Origin: Actinomycetota bacterium
GTDB lineage: Bacteria > Actinomycetota > Actinomycetes > S36-B12
Assembly: GCA_009726075.1 (NCBI GenBank)
Contig: WLND01000003.1
Span: 1 to 16,482, forward strand
Direction: 5' to 3'
Length of the DNA: 16,482 bases
Shown here one piece after another: positions 6,283 through 13,565 of the stretch (position 1 is its first letter; each line of letters starts with the position of its first letter). Below the pieces are notes generated by a model, which saw only the letters and a list, made by a program, of their open reading frames with translations, ran no database searches and had not been told where the DNA came from. Made by a program: the position numbers and the translations under genes.

Positions 6283-7065
6283 ATGGTGAAGGTTCATGTG
6301 GTGTCAGACGTGCACGGCTCCTCGGCGGCCCTCGCGCGGGCGGCCGAGGGCTCCGATCTGTTCGTGTGCCTCGGCGATCTCATCCTGTTCCTGGACTACG
6401 ACGACCCGACACAGGGCATTTACACCGACCTGTTCGGTGCCGATCACACGCGCGCCTACATCGAGGCCCGCACCGCAGGCCGATTCGAGGATGCGCGAGC
6501 GCTCAGTGCCGATGCATGGGCCCGGCGCGGCGTCATCGACCCGACCGAGCGCTGGGCGGCCATGCGCGACATGGTGCGGGTCCAGTACGAGGCGCTGTTC
6601 GCAGCCATGCCCGCCCCTGCCCTGCTGACCTTCGGCAACGTCGACGTACCGGATCTCTGGCCCGAGTATGTGCGTCCGGGTCATCGAGTGCTCGACGGGC
6701 AGGCCGTGACCGAGCACGGCGTGCGCATGGGGTTCGTGGGGGGCGGCATGGTGTCGCCGATGCGGACGCCCTACGAGCTGACCGAGGAGCAGTACGCGAC
6801 GAAGCTCGGTGCGCTCGGTCCGGTCGACGTCCTGTTCACCCATATCCCGCCGCTCGTCCCCGAGCTGACCTACGACACCGTCGCGCGGCGGTTCGAGTTC
6901 GGCAACGCTGCGCTGCTCGAGTACATCCGCGATGTGCAGCCGGAGTACCACCTGTTCGGACACGTGCACCAGCCACTCCGCAGCCGCATGCGTATCGGGC
7001 GCACTGAATGCATCAACGTCGGGCACTTCCATAGTCGGCTGCGTCCGTACGTACTCTCGCTGTGA
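6283..7065 (+). CDS. Calcineurin-like metallophosphoesterase
   Basis: The 260-residue protein has the metal-binding motifs of a binuclear metallophosphoesterase: D9 and H11 (SDVHG), D32 (GDL), N119 (GNVD), H187 (THIPP) and H227/H229 (GHVHQ). The usual GNHD histidine is V120, as in small YfcE-type phosphodiesterases. An insertion of about 75 residues between GDL and GN (about 38-115) contains charged helices and is long for the minimal fold. Its substrate is unknown; phosphodiester or phosphomonoester hydrolysis is all the motifs support. Although the frame is open from 6193, the start is placed at ATG 6283 because MVKVHVVSDVHG matches the usual first strand and a -10 box lies just upstream. 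It is divergent from the acyl-CoA ligase and 86 bp from the SRPBCC gene. Confidence 0.9.
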   Translation: MVKVHVVSDVHGSSAALARAAEGSDLFVCLGDLILFLDYDDPTQGIYTDLFGADHTRAYIEARTAGRFEDARALSADAWARRGVIDPTERWAAMRDMVRVQYEALFAAMPAPALLTFGNVDVPDLWPEYVRPGHRVLDGQAVTEHGVRMGFVGGGMVSPMRTPYELTEEQYATKLGALGPVDVLFTHIPPLVPELTYDTVARRFEFGNAALLEYIRDVQPEYHLFGHVHQPLRSRMRIGRTECINVGHFHSRLRPYVLSL

Positions 7066-7121
7066 GCGGCGTCCTCCGTCCCCGAAGATCTTCTCGTCGC
7101 CTCCGACGCGAGGGGACCGGG

Positions 7122-7127
7122 TAGCCT
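7122..7127 (+). promoter_or_regulatory. Putative -10 box of the SRPBCC-ArsA-like-glucokinase run
   Basis: TAGCCT would start transcription near 7134, leaving a short leader with GGAG at 7143-7146, 5 nt before ATG 7152. Upstream, GAAGATCTTC (7084-7093) is a perfect 10-bp palindrome and CGTCG/CGACG (7095-7099/7104-7108) can form a hairpin; either could end the preceding transcript. Confidence 0.4.
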
Positions 7128-7151
7128 GAGGTTCCCGACCCAGGAGATTCC

Positions 7152-7607
7152 ATGGCTGAGAAGACTGAATCGAGCATCGTGATCGATGCGTCCCCCGCCG
7201 ACGTCATGGCGGTCATCGCCGATCTGCAGGCCTACCCGCAGTGGAGCGACGGCATCACGTCCGTGGAGATCCTGAGCAAGTACGAGGACGACGACCGACC
7301 GGCCGACGCCAGGTTCAAGGTCGATTCGGGCATGATCAAGGACACCTACGAGCTCGAGTACGACTGGCAGGGGAACGCGTCGGTCTCGTGGACGTTGACG
7401 AAGGGCGACATGCTCACCGCCATGGAGGGGTCCTACAGCCTCACCGAGAATGCCGATGGCGGCACGACGGTGCGCTACCTCCTTGCCGTCGACGTGAAGA
7501 TGCCCATGATCGGCATGCTCAAGCGCAAGGCCGAGAAGGTCATCGTCGATACGGCGCTCAAGGGACTCAAGAAGCGTGTTGAAGCGACCGCCGCTACTGC
7601 TGGTTAG
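7152..7607 (+). CDS. SRPBCC (START/polyketide cyclase-like) protein
   Basis: This 151-residue protein has the features of the helix-grip SRPBCC fold: an opening beta strand (SSIVIDASPADVMAVIADL), the PQWSDGI segment after the first helices, alternating strands, and a long C-terminal helix (about 118-145) that closes a hydrophobic cavity. Members bind lipids, polyketides or other hydrophobic ligands; no catalytic residues can be assigned. ATG 7152 has GGAG 5 nt away. The gene overlaps the ArsA-like gene by 32 bp, so the two are probably co-translated. I recall the same pair in M. tuberculosis (Rv2185c-Rv2184c) and in Streptomyces, which suggests a shared role, possibly in membrane or lipid handling. 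That role is inference. Confidence 0.88.
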   Translation: MAEKTESSIVIDASPADVMAVIADLQAYPQWSDGITSVEILSKYEDDDRPADARFKVDSGMIKDTYELEYDWQGNASVSWTLTKGDMLTAMEGSYSLTENADGGTTVRYLLAVDVKMPMIGMLKRKAEKVIVDTALKGLKKRVEATAATAG

Positions 7608-8598
7608 CGGTAAGCCCGGCGCAGGTACCACCACGGTGGCCAGAAGCCTCGAGCACGGATTGCGCGCAGCGAGCGGTGAGGTGGCATGGATTGACCGGGT
7701 CCCGCTCGGGACCGACTGGGGAGCGCTGCTCGTCCGGGCGGTGCCCGGGCTCGGTAGCAGGCGTGCGGACGCTGCGTTGCTTGGGCTCGGCGATGCGGGT
7801 GGCGTGATAATCGAGATGCTCGCGGTTCTGGACGCCGTCGACTCGGGGTCGGACGTGGTGTGGGATGCAGGTGATGTTGACCGGCTCCTGCGCGGCTGGG
7901 CGTTCATCGAATTCCTCACCTGCTTCCTGCCCGACATGGTCAACGAGAGCCTCGTCGGCCCAGGGCAGGCGAGCGCAGGCGAGGAGTTCGACGTGACGCT
8001 CGCGGCTCGTGTCTGCGAGATCGGAGCGTTGCTCGCCTCGCGCGCCACGCGAACATGCCTCGTCGTCGCGCCGAACCACGGTGTCGAATCCTTCGTGACG
8101 GATTGCGAGGCCCGCGTCTCGCTGCTCGGGGGAGCCTGGGACTCGGTGGTCGTGAATCAGGTTCCTGCTGTCGATGGCGGGTGGCCGGAGCCATGGGCTG
8201 GCCGCCGACGTGACCGACTCGCGACCCTCACGGCATGGCGCGGCGGCGTCGCCCAGGTGCCCATGCTGGTTGAGGAGCCGGGCGATTCAGCGGCGTATGA
8301 GGCGATCTCGGAGCGTCTCGCGCTCGTGTCCCCGTGCTCGAGACCGGATGACGTCGTTGTGCAGGCCCATGACGACGGCCGCTACTCGCTGCGAGTGCAC
8401 CTGCCAATGGTCCCGCCGACGGGTCTGCGGGCTGGCGTCCTGGGTACGACCCTCGTCATCGATGCCATGGGTCTGCGACGCTATGTACCGCTCGCGCCGG
8501 TGCTGCAGCGCTGCGAAGTTTCGGGTGCGGGCATGCGCGGCGACACACTGGTGGTTCGCTTCGAACGAACTCCTGCCCTCTGGCCCGAGGCGTCATGA
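7576..8598 (+). CDS. ArsA/GET3-like ATPase homologue with degenerate P-loop and C-terminal HSP20-like domain
   Basis: The 340-residue product resembles ArsA/GET3-type ATPases. Its N-terminus has a deviant Walker A, SGKPGAGTTT (11-20): the early signature lysine K13 is kept, but the P-loop lysine is T18. A DAGD segment (97-100) followed by LLRG resembles the switch region after the ArsA Asp, and VVVNQVP (191-197) resembles the base-recognition strand. Residues about 259-332 form a beta-rich tail like the ArsA HSP20 domain. ATP binding is therefore doubtful and the protein may be structural. GTG 7576 overlaps the SRPBCC gene by 32 bp; TTG 7579 is an alternative. Its stop overlaps the next ATG as ATGA. 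Related actinobacterial proteins that I recall also lack the lysine, so this looks like family divergence, not recent decay. Confidence 0.78.
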   Translation: MLKRPPLLLVSGKPGAGTTTVARSLEHGLRAASGEVAWIDRVPLGTDWGALLVRAVPGLGSRRADAALLGLGDAGGVIIEMLAVLDAVDSGSDVVWDAGDVDRLLRGWAFIEFLTCFLPDMVNESLVGPGQASAGEEFDVTLAARVCEIGALLASRATRTCLVVAPNHGVESFVTDCEARVSLLGGAWDSVVVNQVPAVDGGWPEPWAGRRRDRLATLTAWRGGVAQVPMLVEEPGDSAAYEAISERLALVSPCSRPDDVVVQAHDDGRYSLRVHLPMVPPTGLRAGVLGTTLVIDAMGLRRYVPLAPVLQRCEVSGAGMRGDTLVVRFERTPALWPEAS

Positions 8599-8945
8599 CC
8601 GACGATCAGCCGTGGTGGTTCTCCGGGCACGGCGCCGAGCAGAGCGAGGATCGCCGCCACGATCCCACCGCTGAGGGAGGGGCAGGGTTCTCATTCGCCG
8701 GCGTTCGGCTCGGCGGGCTGACCCTGTCGAACATCACTGCCGGGGCTCAGCAATTGGTCGACCTCGCCCGGCACGCCCTCGTGACCCCGCACGCGGAGCA
8801 CTCCGATCCGCGCGAGCACGGCGACTGCATCCTCTGCCGGGCGCTGACCCTCATTGCCCAGACGGCTGACCCTGTCGATCGAGGCCGGCACGCCGTTGCG
8901 TGGATCGACCTCGACCCTCCGCAACCCGATGATCAGCGGCCCTAG
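8595..8945 (+). CDS. Small protein with HxxCxxC motif, unknown function
   Basis: The 116-residue protein starts with WWF and a polar, probably disordered segment (1-33), followed by a hydrophobic amphipathic region (about 34-62) and a HGDCILCRALTLI motif with H75, C78 and C81. The tail is acidic (WIDLD...). It has no signal peptide or clear membrane segment. The H-C-C set could hold one metal with a fourth ligand from elsewhere. It overlaps the ArsA-like gene by ATGA (8595-8598) and its TAG stop merges with the -10-like TAGGCT box of the glucokinase gene. The neighbourhood and size recall short actinobacterial proteins of the DUF5304 kind, but I cannot confirm the family. No function can be given. 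Confidence 0.78.
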   Translation: MTDDQPWWFSGHGAEQSEDRRHDPTAEGGAGFSFAGVRLGGLTLSNITAGAQQLVDLARHALVTPHAEHSDPREHGDCILCRALTLIAQTADPVDRGRHAVAWIDLDPPQPDDQRP

Positions 8946-8948
8946 GCT
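8943..8948 (+). promoter_or_regulatory. Putative internal -10 box of the glucokinase gene
   Basis: TAGGCT includes the stop codon of the previous gene and ends 6 nt before GTG 8955. This matches the leaderless spacing seen elsewhere in the window and favours GTG 8955 over the in-frame GTG at 8949. Confidence 0.4.
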
Positions 8949-8954
8949 GTGAGC

Positions 8955-9908
8955 GTGACGTACAGCATCGGAGTCGACGTCGGCGGCACCAAGATCCTCG
9001 CGGGCCTCGTCGACGAGCAAGGCTCGGTTGTCGCAACGGCCCGCCGACCCACGCCCCGCAACGATGCCTCCGACGTCCTCGATGTCGTGTCGGACGTCGT
9101 GCGAGAACTCGGGCAGCGGTCTGACGGTGAGGTCGTCGGAGTAGGCCTCGGCGTTGCCGGACCTGTCGACGCAGCCCGCTCGACCGTGTTCTTCGCACCC
9201 AACCTGGGCTGGGCGCAGGTGCCGGTACGCGCAATCCTCGAGGCGCGCGTCAGCCTGCCGGTCGTCGTCGAGAATGACGGCAATGCGGCGGCCTGGGGAG
9301 AGTTTCGATGTGGCGCTGGTGCAGATGTCGACGAGTTGACCATGGTCACCGTCGGAACAGGCATCGGCGGCGGCATCATCATCAACGGCGAGCTCCTTCG
9401 AGGAGCGCACGGTGCTGCCGGCGAGATCGGCCACATGAATGTCGTCGTGAACGGACGGGCCTGCGGCTGCGGTCGCGGAGGCTGCTGGGAGCAGTATGCG
9501 AGCGGGAACGCCCTGGTTCGGGAGGCGCGTGCGCTCGCAGCCGATCGGCGCGGCGAGGCGTCGCTGCTGCTCGGTCTCGGGGATGGAACGCCCGAGGGGG
9601 TTCAGGGCGTGCACGTGACGCAGGCGGCGCAAGCGGGGGATCCGGTCGCCATCGAAGCATTCACCGTCATCGGCACGTGGCTTGGGCGCGGCCTTGCCGA
9701 CCTGTGCGCGATCCTCGACCCCGGCACGTTCGTGATCGGGGGAGGTGTCTGCGAGGCGGGCGACCTCCTGCTCGTGAGTGCCAGGCAAACGCTGCTGGAC
9801 AAGCTGAGCGGTCAGCAGCAGCGGCCGGCGCCGCAGGTGCGCCTGGCGACCCTGGGCAACAACGCGGGCCTCATCGGCGCGGCGGAGCTGGCGCGTCCGA
9901 ACGGATAG
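8955..9908 (+). CDS. glkA: ROK-family glucokinase
   Basis: The 317-residue enzyme phosphorylates glucose with ATP in the cytoplasm. Visible family marks are the phosphate-binding DVGGTKI (8-14), the sugar-site ENDGN (106-110) with catalytic D108, GTGIGGGII (134-142), EIGH (157-160) with the zinc histidine H160, and the ROK zinc-binding cysteines C170, C172 and C177 (CGCGRGGCWE). There is no N-terminal helix-turn-helix, so it is a kinase and not a ROK repressor. GTG 8955 is chosen because of the -10 box at 8943; GTG 8949 would add two residues. In Streptomyces, glkA also mediates glucose repression, but nothing here shows that role. It is last in the plus-strand run and convergent with the 9948 gene, 39 bp apart. 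Confidence 0.93.
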   Translation: MTYSIGVDVGGTKILAGLVDEQGSVVATARRPTPRNDASDVLDVVSDVVRELGQRSDGEVVGVGLGVAGPVDAARSTVFFAPNLGWAQVPVRAILEARVSLPVVVENDGNAAAWGEFRCGAGADVDELTMVTVGTGIGGGIIINGELLRGAHGAAGEIGHMNVVVNGRACGCGRGGCWEQYASGNALVREARALAADRRGEASLLLGLGDGTPEGVQGVHVTQAAQAGDPVAIEAFTVIGTWLGRGLADLCAILDPGTFVIGGGVCEAGDLLLVSARQTLLDKLSGQQQRPAPQVRLATLGNNAGLIGAAELARPNG

Positions 9909-9909
9909 C

Positions 9910-9927
9910 ACCGGCGGTCCGTCCGGT
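9910..9927. terminator. Weak terminator-like stem between convergent genes
   Basis: ACCGG (9910-9914) can pair with CCGGT (9923-9927) over an 8-nt loop, directly after the glucokinase stop and before the convergent gene's end. There is no T-tract on either strand, so this is weak evidence. Confidence 0.2.
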
Positions 9928-9947
9928 CGAGGCGAGGGGCCTGCTGG

Positions 9948-10364
9948 CTACACGACAGCTCCGCCGTCGGGCCGGTCGTCGGCCGAGCTGTGGTCCATGC
10001 GCGCAATCAGCGCGATGAAACCGGCGATGAAGGCGATGACACCGAGGCCGCTGATGAAGGTACCCAACGAGAGCAGCGTCGCCACGATCAGGAGCAGCGG
10101 GCCGCCGATCGCGCCGGCCCAAGCGAATCGGGCGGCGACATCGCGCGGGCGGGGCAGGGGCGGCGGCTCCGGCGGGTGATACGTGTCGGACTCGAGTTCG
10201 CCCGGCTCGAGCAGGGCATCGATGAAGGCGTCTGGCGTCGGGGCGTCGTTGACCTGGAGGCTGCTCGTCGCGGCGTCGAAGTCGATCTGGCCGGAGAGGT
10301 CGGCGACGATCTGATCCCAGGCCCGTGCCTCGTCCTCGGGCGAGGGCGGAGTGGCGGCGCTCAT
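9948..10364 (-). CDS. Small membrane protein of unknown function, two C-terminal TM segments
   Basis: The 138-residue protein has an acidic soluble N-terminal half (1-60) and a proline-rich linker (HPPEPPPLPRPRD, 63-75). Two membrane segments follow, at about 80-102 and 103-122, with a short tail. I recall actinobacterial proteins with the same PPEPPPLP linker followed by FAW and two membrane segments, annotated as hypothetical. It has no signal peptide, and both segments are near the end, so the N-terminal half is probably cytoplasmic. Its ATG overlaps the stop of the alpha/beta hydrolase (10361-10364, ATGA), which suggests coupled translation and possibly a shared location at the membrane. 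No enzymatic motif is visible. Confidence 0.8.
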   Translation of the reverse strand: MSAATPPSPEDEARAWDQIVADLSGQIDFDAATSSLQVNDAPTPDAFIDALLEPGELESDTYHPPEPPPLPRPRDVAARFAWAGAIGGPLLLIVATLLSLGTFISGLGVIAFIAGFIALIARMDHSSADDRPDGGAVV

Positions 10365-11110
10365 CGCGGTGCGTTTCTGCGGACGAAGGCCGCGCTCTCG
10401 GAGAAGATCTGCTCGGCGTCGTTGTCGAGGGTCGCGACATGGTACGAGTCGTGGAGGACTATCTCGGTGGCATCGGCGGACGAGACGTTGGCCAGGATCC
10501 AGGAGGCGTTGGATGCCTCGACGACGTGGTCCTGCTTCGATCGGAAAAGCAGCAGTGGCTGCGTGACCTTGGCAATATCGGCCTTGACCGTCGACCAGAG
10601 CTTGGTGAGCGAATGTGCGGCCTTGAGCGGCATGCGATCGTAGGCGCCCTCATCCTGGCCGGGCTTGGCGATGTCGTTGGAAATCCCGGGAAACGAGGGA
10701 ATGAAGCGCTGGATCGCCGGGAGCAGGAATCGGTCCGGGCGTTCGGAGTGGACCGCGGGGTTCACCAGAACCAGCCCGGCGATATCGCTCCCGTGCTCTT
10801 GGGCAATGCGCAGGCTCAGGGAGCCTCCCATCGACAGCCCCATGACGAAGACGGACGAGCAGCGCTGGTGCAGTTCGCCATAGGCGCGATCGGCCTCCGC
10901 ATACCAGTCCTCCCAGGTCGTGATGTTCATGTCCTGCCAGCGGGTGCCGTGCCCGGGGAGGCGTGGCACGCGAATCGTCCACCCGTGCCCCTCGAGCGAC
11001 CGACCCCAGGGGGTGACCGACTTCGGGGACCCGGTGAAGCCATGGAGGACGAGAATCCCGACATCACTGCCATCATGTGACCAGGCTTCGGCATTGGGCA
11101 TCAGGCTCAT
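10361..11110 (-). CDS. Alpha/beta hydrolase, carboxylesterase or monoacylglycerol-lipase-like
   Basis: The 249-residue serine hydrolase has a complete triad: nucleophile S93 in GLSMG (91-95), acid D194 (SKQDHVV) and H224 (SYHV). The oxyanion loop HGFTGSP (23-29) and the LPGHGT segment (51-56) match Est30-type carboxylesterases and bacterial monoacylglycerol lipases. It probably cleaves short carboxylic esters or acylglycerols in the cytoplasm; the substrate is not determined by sequence. ATG 11110 is chosen over the in-frame TTG 11131; a CAGACT box 7 nt upstream might allow leaderless transcription, though it lacks the first T of TANNNT. It is divergent from the acyltransferase gene, 57 bp away, and first of a two-gene unit. 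Lipid turnover would fit its neighbour, which is inference. Confidence 0.9.
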   Translation of the reverse strand: MSLMPNAEAWSHDGSDVGILVLHGFTGSPKSVTPWGRSLEGHGWTIRVPRLPGHGTRWQDMNITTWEDWYAEADRAYGELHQRCSSVFVMGLSMGGSLSLRIAQEHGSDIAGLVLVNPAVHSERPDRFLLPAIQRFIPSFPGISNDIAKPGQDEGAYDRMPLKAAHSLTKLWSTVKADIAKVTQPLLLFRSKQDHVVEASNASWILANVSSADATEIVLHDSYHVATLDNDAEQIFSESAAFVRRNAPR

Positions 11111-11157
11111 AGCCGCTAGTCTGCCACTCAAGGAAGTTCCGCAGGAGTGTTCGGATC

Positions 11158-11162
11158 AGGAG
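11158..11162 (+). promoter_or_regulatory. Ribosome binding site supporting a TTG start of the acyltransferase
   Basis: AGGAG lies 5 nt before TTG 11168. The upstream in-frame GTG at 11147 has AGGA directly against it, too close to work, so TTG 11168 is preferred. Confidence 0.55.
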
Positions 11163-11167
11163 ATGCC

Positions 11168-11890
11168 TTGCTGTACTGGTTCCTCAAGCACTTCGTGATC
11201 GGACCGTGGCTCAAGGTCCTCTTTCGACCCTGGCTCGAGGGCAGTGAGAACGTCCCGAACGAAGGCCCCGCCGTCGTGGCGAGCAATCACCTGTCCTTCT
11301 CGGACTCCTTCTTCCTCGCGCTCATGCTGAACCGCCCGATCACCTTCCTCGCGAAGAGTGAGTACTTCACCGGTCGAGGCATCAAGGGCAAGCTCACCGC
11401 GTGGTTCTTCCGCGGGGTCGGCCAGGTGCCGATCGACCGGTCGGGCGGGCGCGCCGCAGAGGCAGCGATCAACACCGGAGCCCGGATCCTCAACGAGGGC
11501 AATCTTCTCGGCATCTATCCGGAGGGCACGCGTTCGCCCAACGGCACCATGTATCGCGGACGCACCGGTTTCGCCAGGATGGCCCTCGAATCGATGTCGC
11601 CGGTCATCCCCGTGGCGATGATCAACACCTTCGAGATCCAGCCCCCCGGCCGACTGCGGCCGAGCCTTCGCCGGGTGGGCATGCGCTTCGGTCCGGCTCT
11701 CGACTTCTCCAGGTACGAGGGCCTCGAGGACGACCGGTTCATCCTGCGATCGGTGACCGACGAGGTCATGTACGAATTGATGACCCTGTCCGGCCAGGAG
11801 TACGTCGACATGTACGCGACTCGGGCGAAGGAGCTCATCGCGGCCGGCGGCGCAGCCGATGCGCAGGCGATGCTCGGGCTTCCTGAGTGA
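11168..11890 (+). CDS. 1-acyl-sn-glycerol-3-phosphate acyltransferase (PlsC/LPLAT family)
   Basis: The 240-residue product adds an acyl chain to lysophosphatidic acid or a related lysophospholipid at the cytoplasmic membrane. It shows the four acyltransferase blocks: NHLSFSD (40-46) with the HX4D pair H41/D46, the GVGQVPIDR region (83-91), YPEGTRSPNG (117-126) and PVIPVAMIN (145-153). The N-terminus is hydrophobic with basic residues, for peripheral or single-pass anchoring. I prefer TTG 11168, which gives MLYWFLK and resembles family starts; GTG 11147 would add seven residues. The gene is divergent from the hydrolase and convergent with glycerol kinase, 24 bp apart. From memory, Rv2182c in M. 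tuberculosis is the corresponding acyltransferase in the same neighbourhood. Acyl donor and exact lipid substrate are not shown by sequence. Confidence 0.92.
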   Translation: MLYWFLKHFVIGPWLKVLFRPWLEGSENVPNEGPAVVASNHLSFSDSFFLALMLNRPITFLAKSEYFTGRGIKGKLTAWFFRGVGQVPIDRSGGRAAEAAINTGARILNEGNLLGIYPEGTRSPNGTMYRGRTGFARMALESMSPVIPVAMINTFEIQPPGRLRPSLRRVGMRFGPALDFSRYEGLEDDRFILRSVTDEVMYELMTLSGQEYVDMYATRAKELIAAGGAADAQAMLGLPE

Positions 11891-11904
11891 CCAGCTGAGG
11901 CTGG
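11891..11904. terminator. Possible bidirectional terminator stem
   Basis: CCAGC (11891-11895) pairs with GCTGG (11900-11904) over a TGAG loop, within the 24-bp gap between the convergent acyltransferase and glycerol kinase genes. There is no T-tract, so termination could equally be Rho-dependent. Confidence 0.25.
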
Positions 11905-11914
11905 CCCTGACGTT

Positions 11915-13420
11915 CTACCTGAGTGAAGCCCAGCCCCGGCTCAGCTCGACCGCGCTGCGCCACCGTGCCCGTTCAATGGTCCGGTGCGGCTGGGCCGCAA
12001 ACTGTCCGGAACTTCGCCGGATGCCGCGGATGGAGTCGATCGAGGGCCACAGGCCGATGCCAAGCCCGGCTAGGAGCGCTGCTCCGAGCCCGGTCGTCTG
12101 AACCTGTGCAGACCGGTCGACCGGGATGCCGAGCACGTCGGCCTGCATCTGGCACAGCAGGTCGTTCGCGGAGGCACCACCATCGACAGCCAGTGAGGTC
12201 AGGCGCACTCCACCCTCGTCCGACATGAGCCCGACGAGGTCCGCGACCTGATGGGCAATGGCCTCGAGGGTCGCCCGGGCGATGTGCGCGGTGCTCGTGC
12301 CGCGAGTGATGCCGAGGATGACTCCGCGGGCATTCGGATCCCAGTCGGGTGCACCGAGACCGGTGAGGGCTGGGACGAACACCACGCCTGCCGAATCCGG
12401 CACGCTCGCTGCGAGGGCCTCGATCTCGGGGGCCGTGGCGATGATGCCCAGGCCGTCGCGCAGCCACTGCACCGCCGCCCCGGTGACGAACACCGCTCCC
12501 TCGAGCGCATAGTCGCGCGAGCCATCCGGGTGCTGAAGCGCCACCGTGGTGAGCAGCCCGTAGCCCGAGTGGACCGGCTCGTCGCCGGTGTGGACAAGGA
12601 GAAAGGAACCGGTGCCGTAGGTGCACTTGGCTGCGCCCTTGGACAATCCGGCCTGGCCGACGAGCGCGGCCTGCTGGTCGCCGGCGATGCCGGAGATCGG
12701 GATATCGAGACCCAGGAACGTCGCTGGATCGCTGCGGGCCACGATGCCGTAGGACGGGACGATCTCAGGGAGCGCATCGACCGGGACCCCGAAGAGCTCG
12801 CACAGTTCCGGGCTCCACTGCCCGGACGTCAAGTCGTACAGCAGGGTTCGCGAGGCATTGGTCGCATCGGTGATGTGGAACAGGCCCCGAGTCATGCGCG
12901 CGATGAGGTACGAGTCGACGGTGCCGATTGCTACCCGCCCTGACTCGACGTGGGCCCAGGTGACGGGGTCGTGCTCGCGGACCCAGGCGATCTTCGTGGC
13001 CGAGAAGTACGGATCAAGCCGAAGTCCGGTGAGTTGGGAGACTCGGGGCTCGTGCCCCTGTTCGCGCCAACGCTCGCACATCGACGAGGTGCGGCGGTCC
13101 TGCCAGACGATGGCGCGGCGGGCCGAGCCGAGGGTTTCCCTGTCCCAGAAGCAGATGGTCTCGCGCTGGTTGGTGATCCCGATGGCAGCGATGTCGATAC
13201 CAGCATCAACCCCGGCCTCGGCCGCCTGCGACGTAGCGGCGCGCGCGGCCGTGAGCGTCGCGGCCCAGATATCGCCGAGCTCATGCTCGACCCAGCCATC
13301 GTCAGGAAAGTGCTGCTCGAACTCGGCATAGCCCTGGGCTATCACTGCACCCGTGCCATCGACGATCAGTGCAGTGACGCCGGTGGTGCCGGCATCGATC
13401 GCGAGGATGGCCTGACCCAT
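11915..13420 (-). CDS. glpK: Glycerol kinase
   Basis: The 501-residue FGGY-family enzyme converts glycerol and ATP to glycerol 3-phosphate, the backbone precursor for phospholipids. Marks specific to glycerol kinase are GWVEHELGDIW (42-52), NQRET (84-88), LDPYFSATKI (135-144), TDATNASRTLLYDL (184-197) and KCTYGTGSFLL (265-275). The catalytic Asp is D247 (GDQQA), and the C-terminal ATP site has DGGAS (413-417). The usual Glu before TTALGAA is Q441 (QTTGLGAA), a small deviation. The length is normal. ATG 13420 has a TAGGGT box 6 nt upstream and no ribosome binding site. No glycerol facilitator or glycerol-phosphate dehydrogenase gene lies in the window. The gene is divergent from phosphofructokinase, with 231 bp between. 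Confidence 0.95.
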   Translation of the reverse strand: MGQAILAIDAGTTGVTALIVDGTGAVIAQGYAEFEQHFPDDGWVEHELGDIWAATLTAARAATSQAAEAGVDAGIDIAAIGITNQRETICFWDRETLGSARRAIVWQDRRTSSMCERWREQGHEPRVSQLTGLRLDPYFSATKIAWVREHDPVTWAHVESGRVAIGTVDSYLIARMTRGLFHITDATNASRTLLYDLTSGQWSPELCELFGVPVDALPEIVPSYGIVARSDPATFLGLDIPISGIAGDQQAALVGQAGLSKGAAKCTYGTGSFLLVHTGDEPVHSGYGLLTTVALQHPDGSRDYALEGAVFVTGAAVQWLRDGLGIIATAPEIEALAASVPDSAGVVFVPALTGLGAPDWDPNARGVILGITRGTSTAHIARATLEAIAHQVADLVGLMSDEGGVRLTSLAVDGGASANDLLCQMQADVLGIPVDRSAQVQTTGLGAALLAGLGIGLWPSIDSIRGIRRSSGQFAAQPHRTIERARWRSAVELSRGWASLR

Positions 13421-13426
13421 GGGCTC

Positions 13427-13432
13427 ACCCTA
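13427..13432 (-). promoter_or_regulatory. Putative -10 box of glpK (leaderless)
   Basis: TAGGGT on the minus strand ends 6 nt before ATG 13420. No Shine-Dalgarno sequence or recognisable -35 box is present. Confidence 0.5.
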
Positions 13433-13553
13433 GTTCGCGGGGTCGAGCCGGCACATGGGTCGCGGCAGGCGAGTCGGGCAGGTGTTCTGCTGACGACTGC
13501 CCTGGGCTTGCCGGATGCGAGCCGATCGTGACCGGTCGGCCCTTCATCCCGTG

Positions 13554-13563
13554 CGATGCATCG
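13554..13563. promoter_or_regulatory. Perfect 10-bp palindrome next to the phosphofructokinase -10 box
   Basis: CGATGCATCG is its own reverse complement and lies 2 bp before the putative -10 box at 13566, inside the spacer region where repressors often bind. No second copy was seen in this window. Confidence 0.3.
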
Positions 13564-13565
13564 GG

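Noticed and set aside
7084..7108. Palindrome GAAGATCTTC and the CGTCG/CGACG hairpin as a firm terminator
   Set aside because: The stems are short and no T-tract follows; I mention them only as a possibility under the SRPBCC promoter.
6870..8048. Minus-strand open frame (392 codons) opposite the metallophosphoesterase, SRPBCC and ArsA-like genes
   Set aside because: It is antisense to genes with clear motifs, and its product is serine/arginine-rich with no domain.
8691..9911. Minus-strand open frame (406 codons) opposite the glucokinase gene
   Set aside because: The glucokinase frame has every ROK motif; this frame is its complement shadow.
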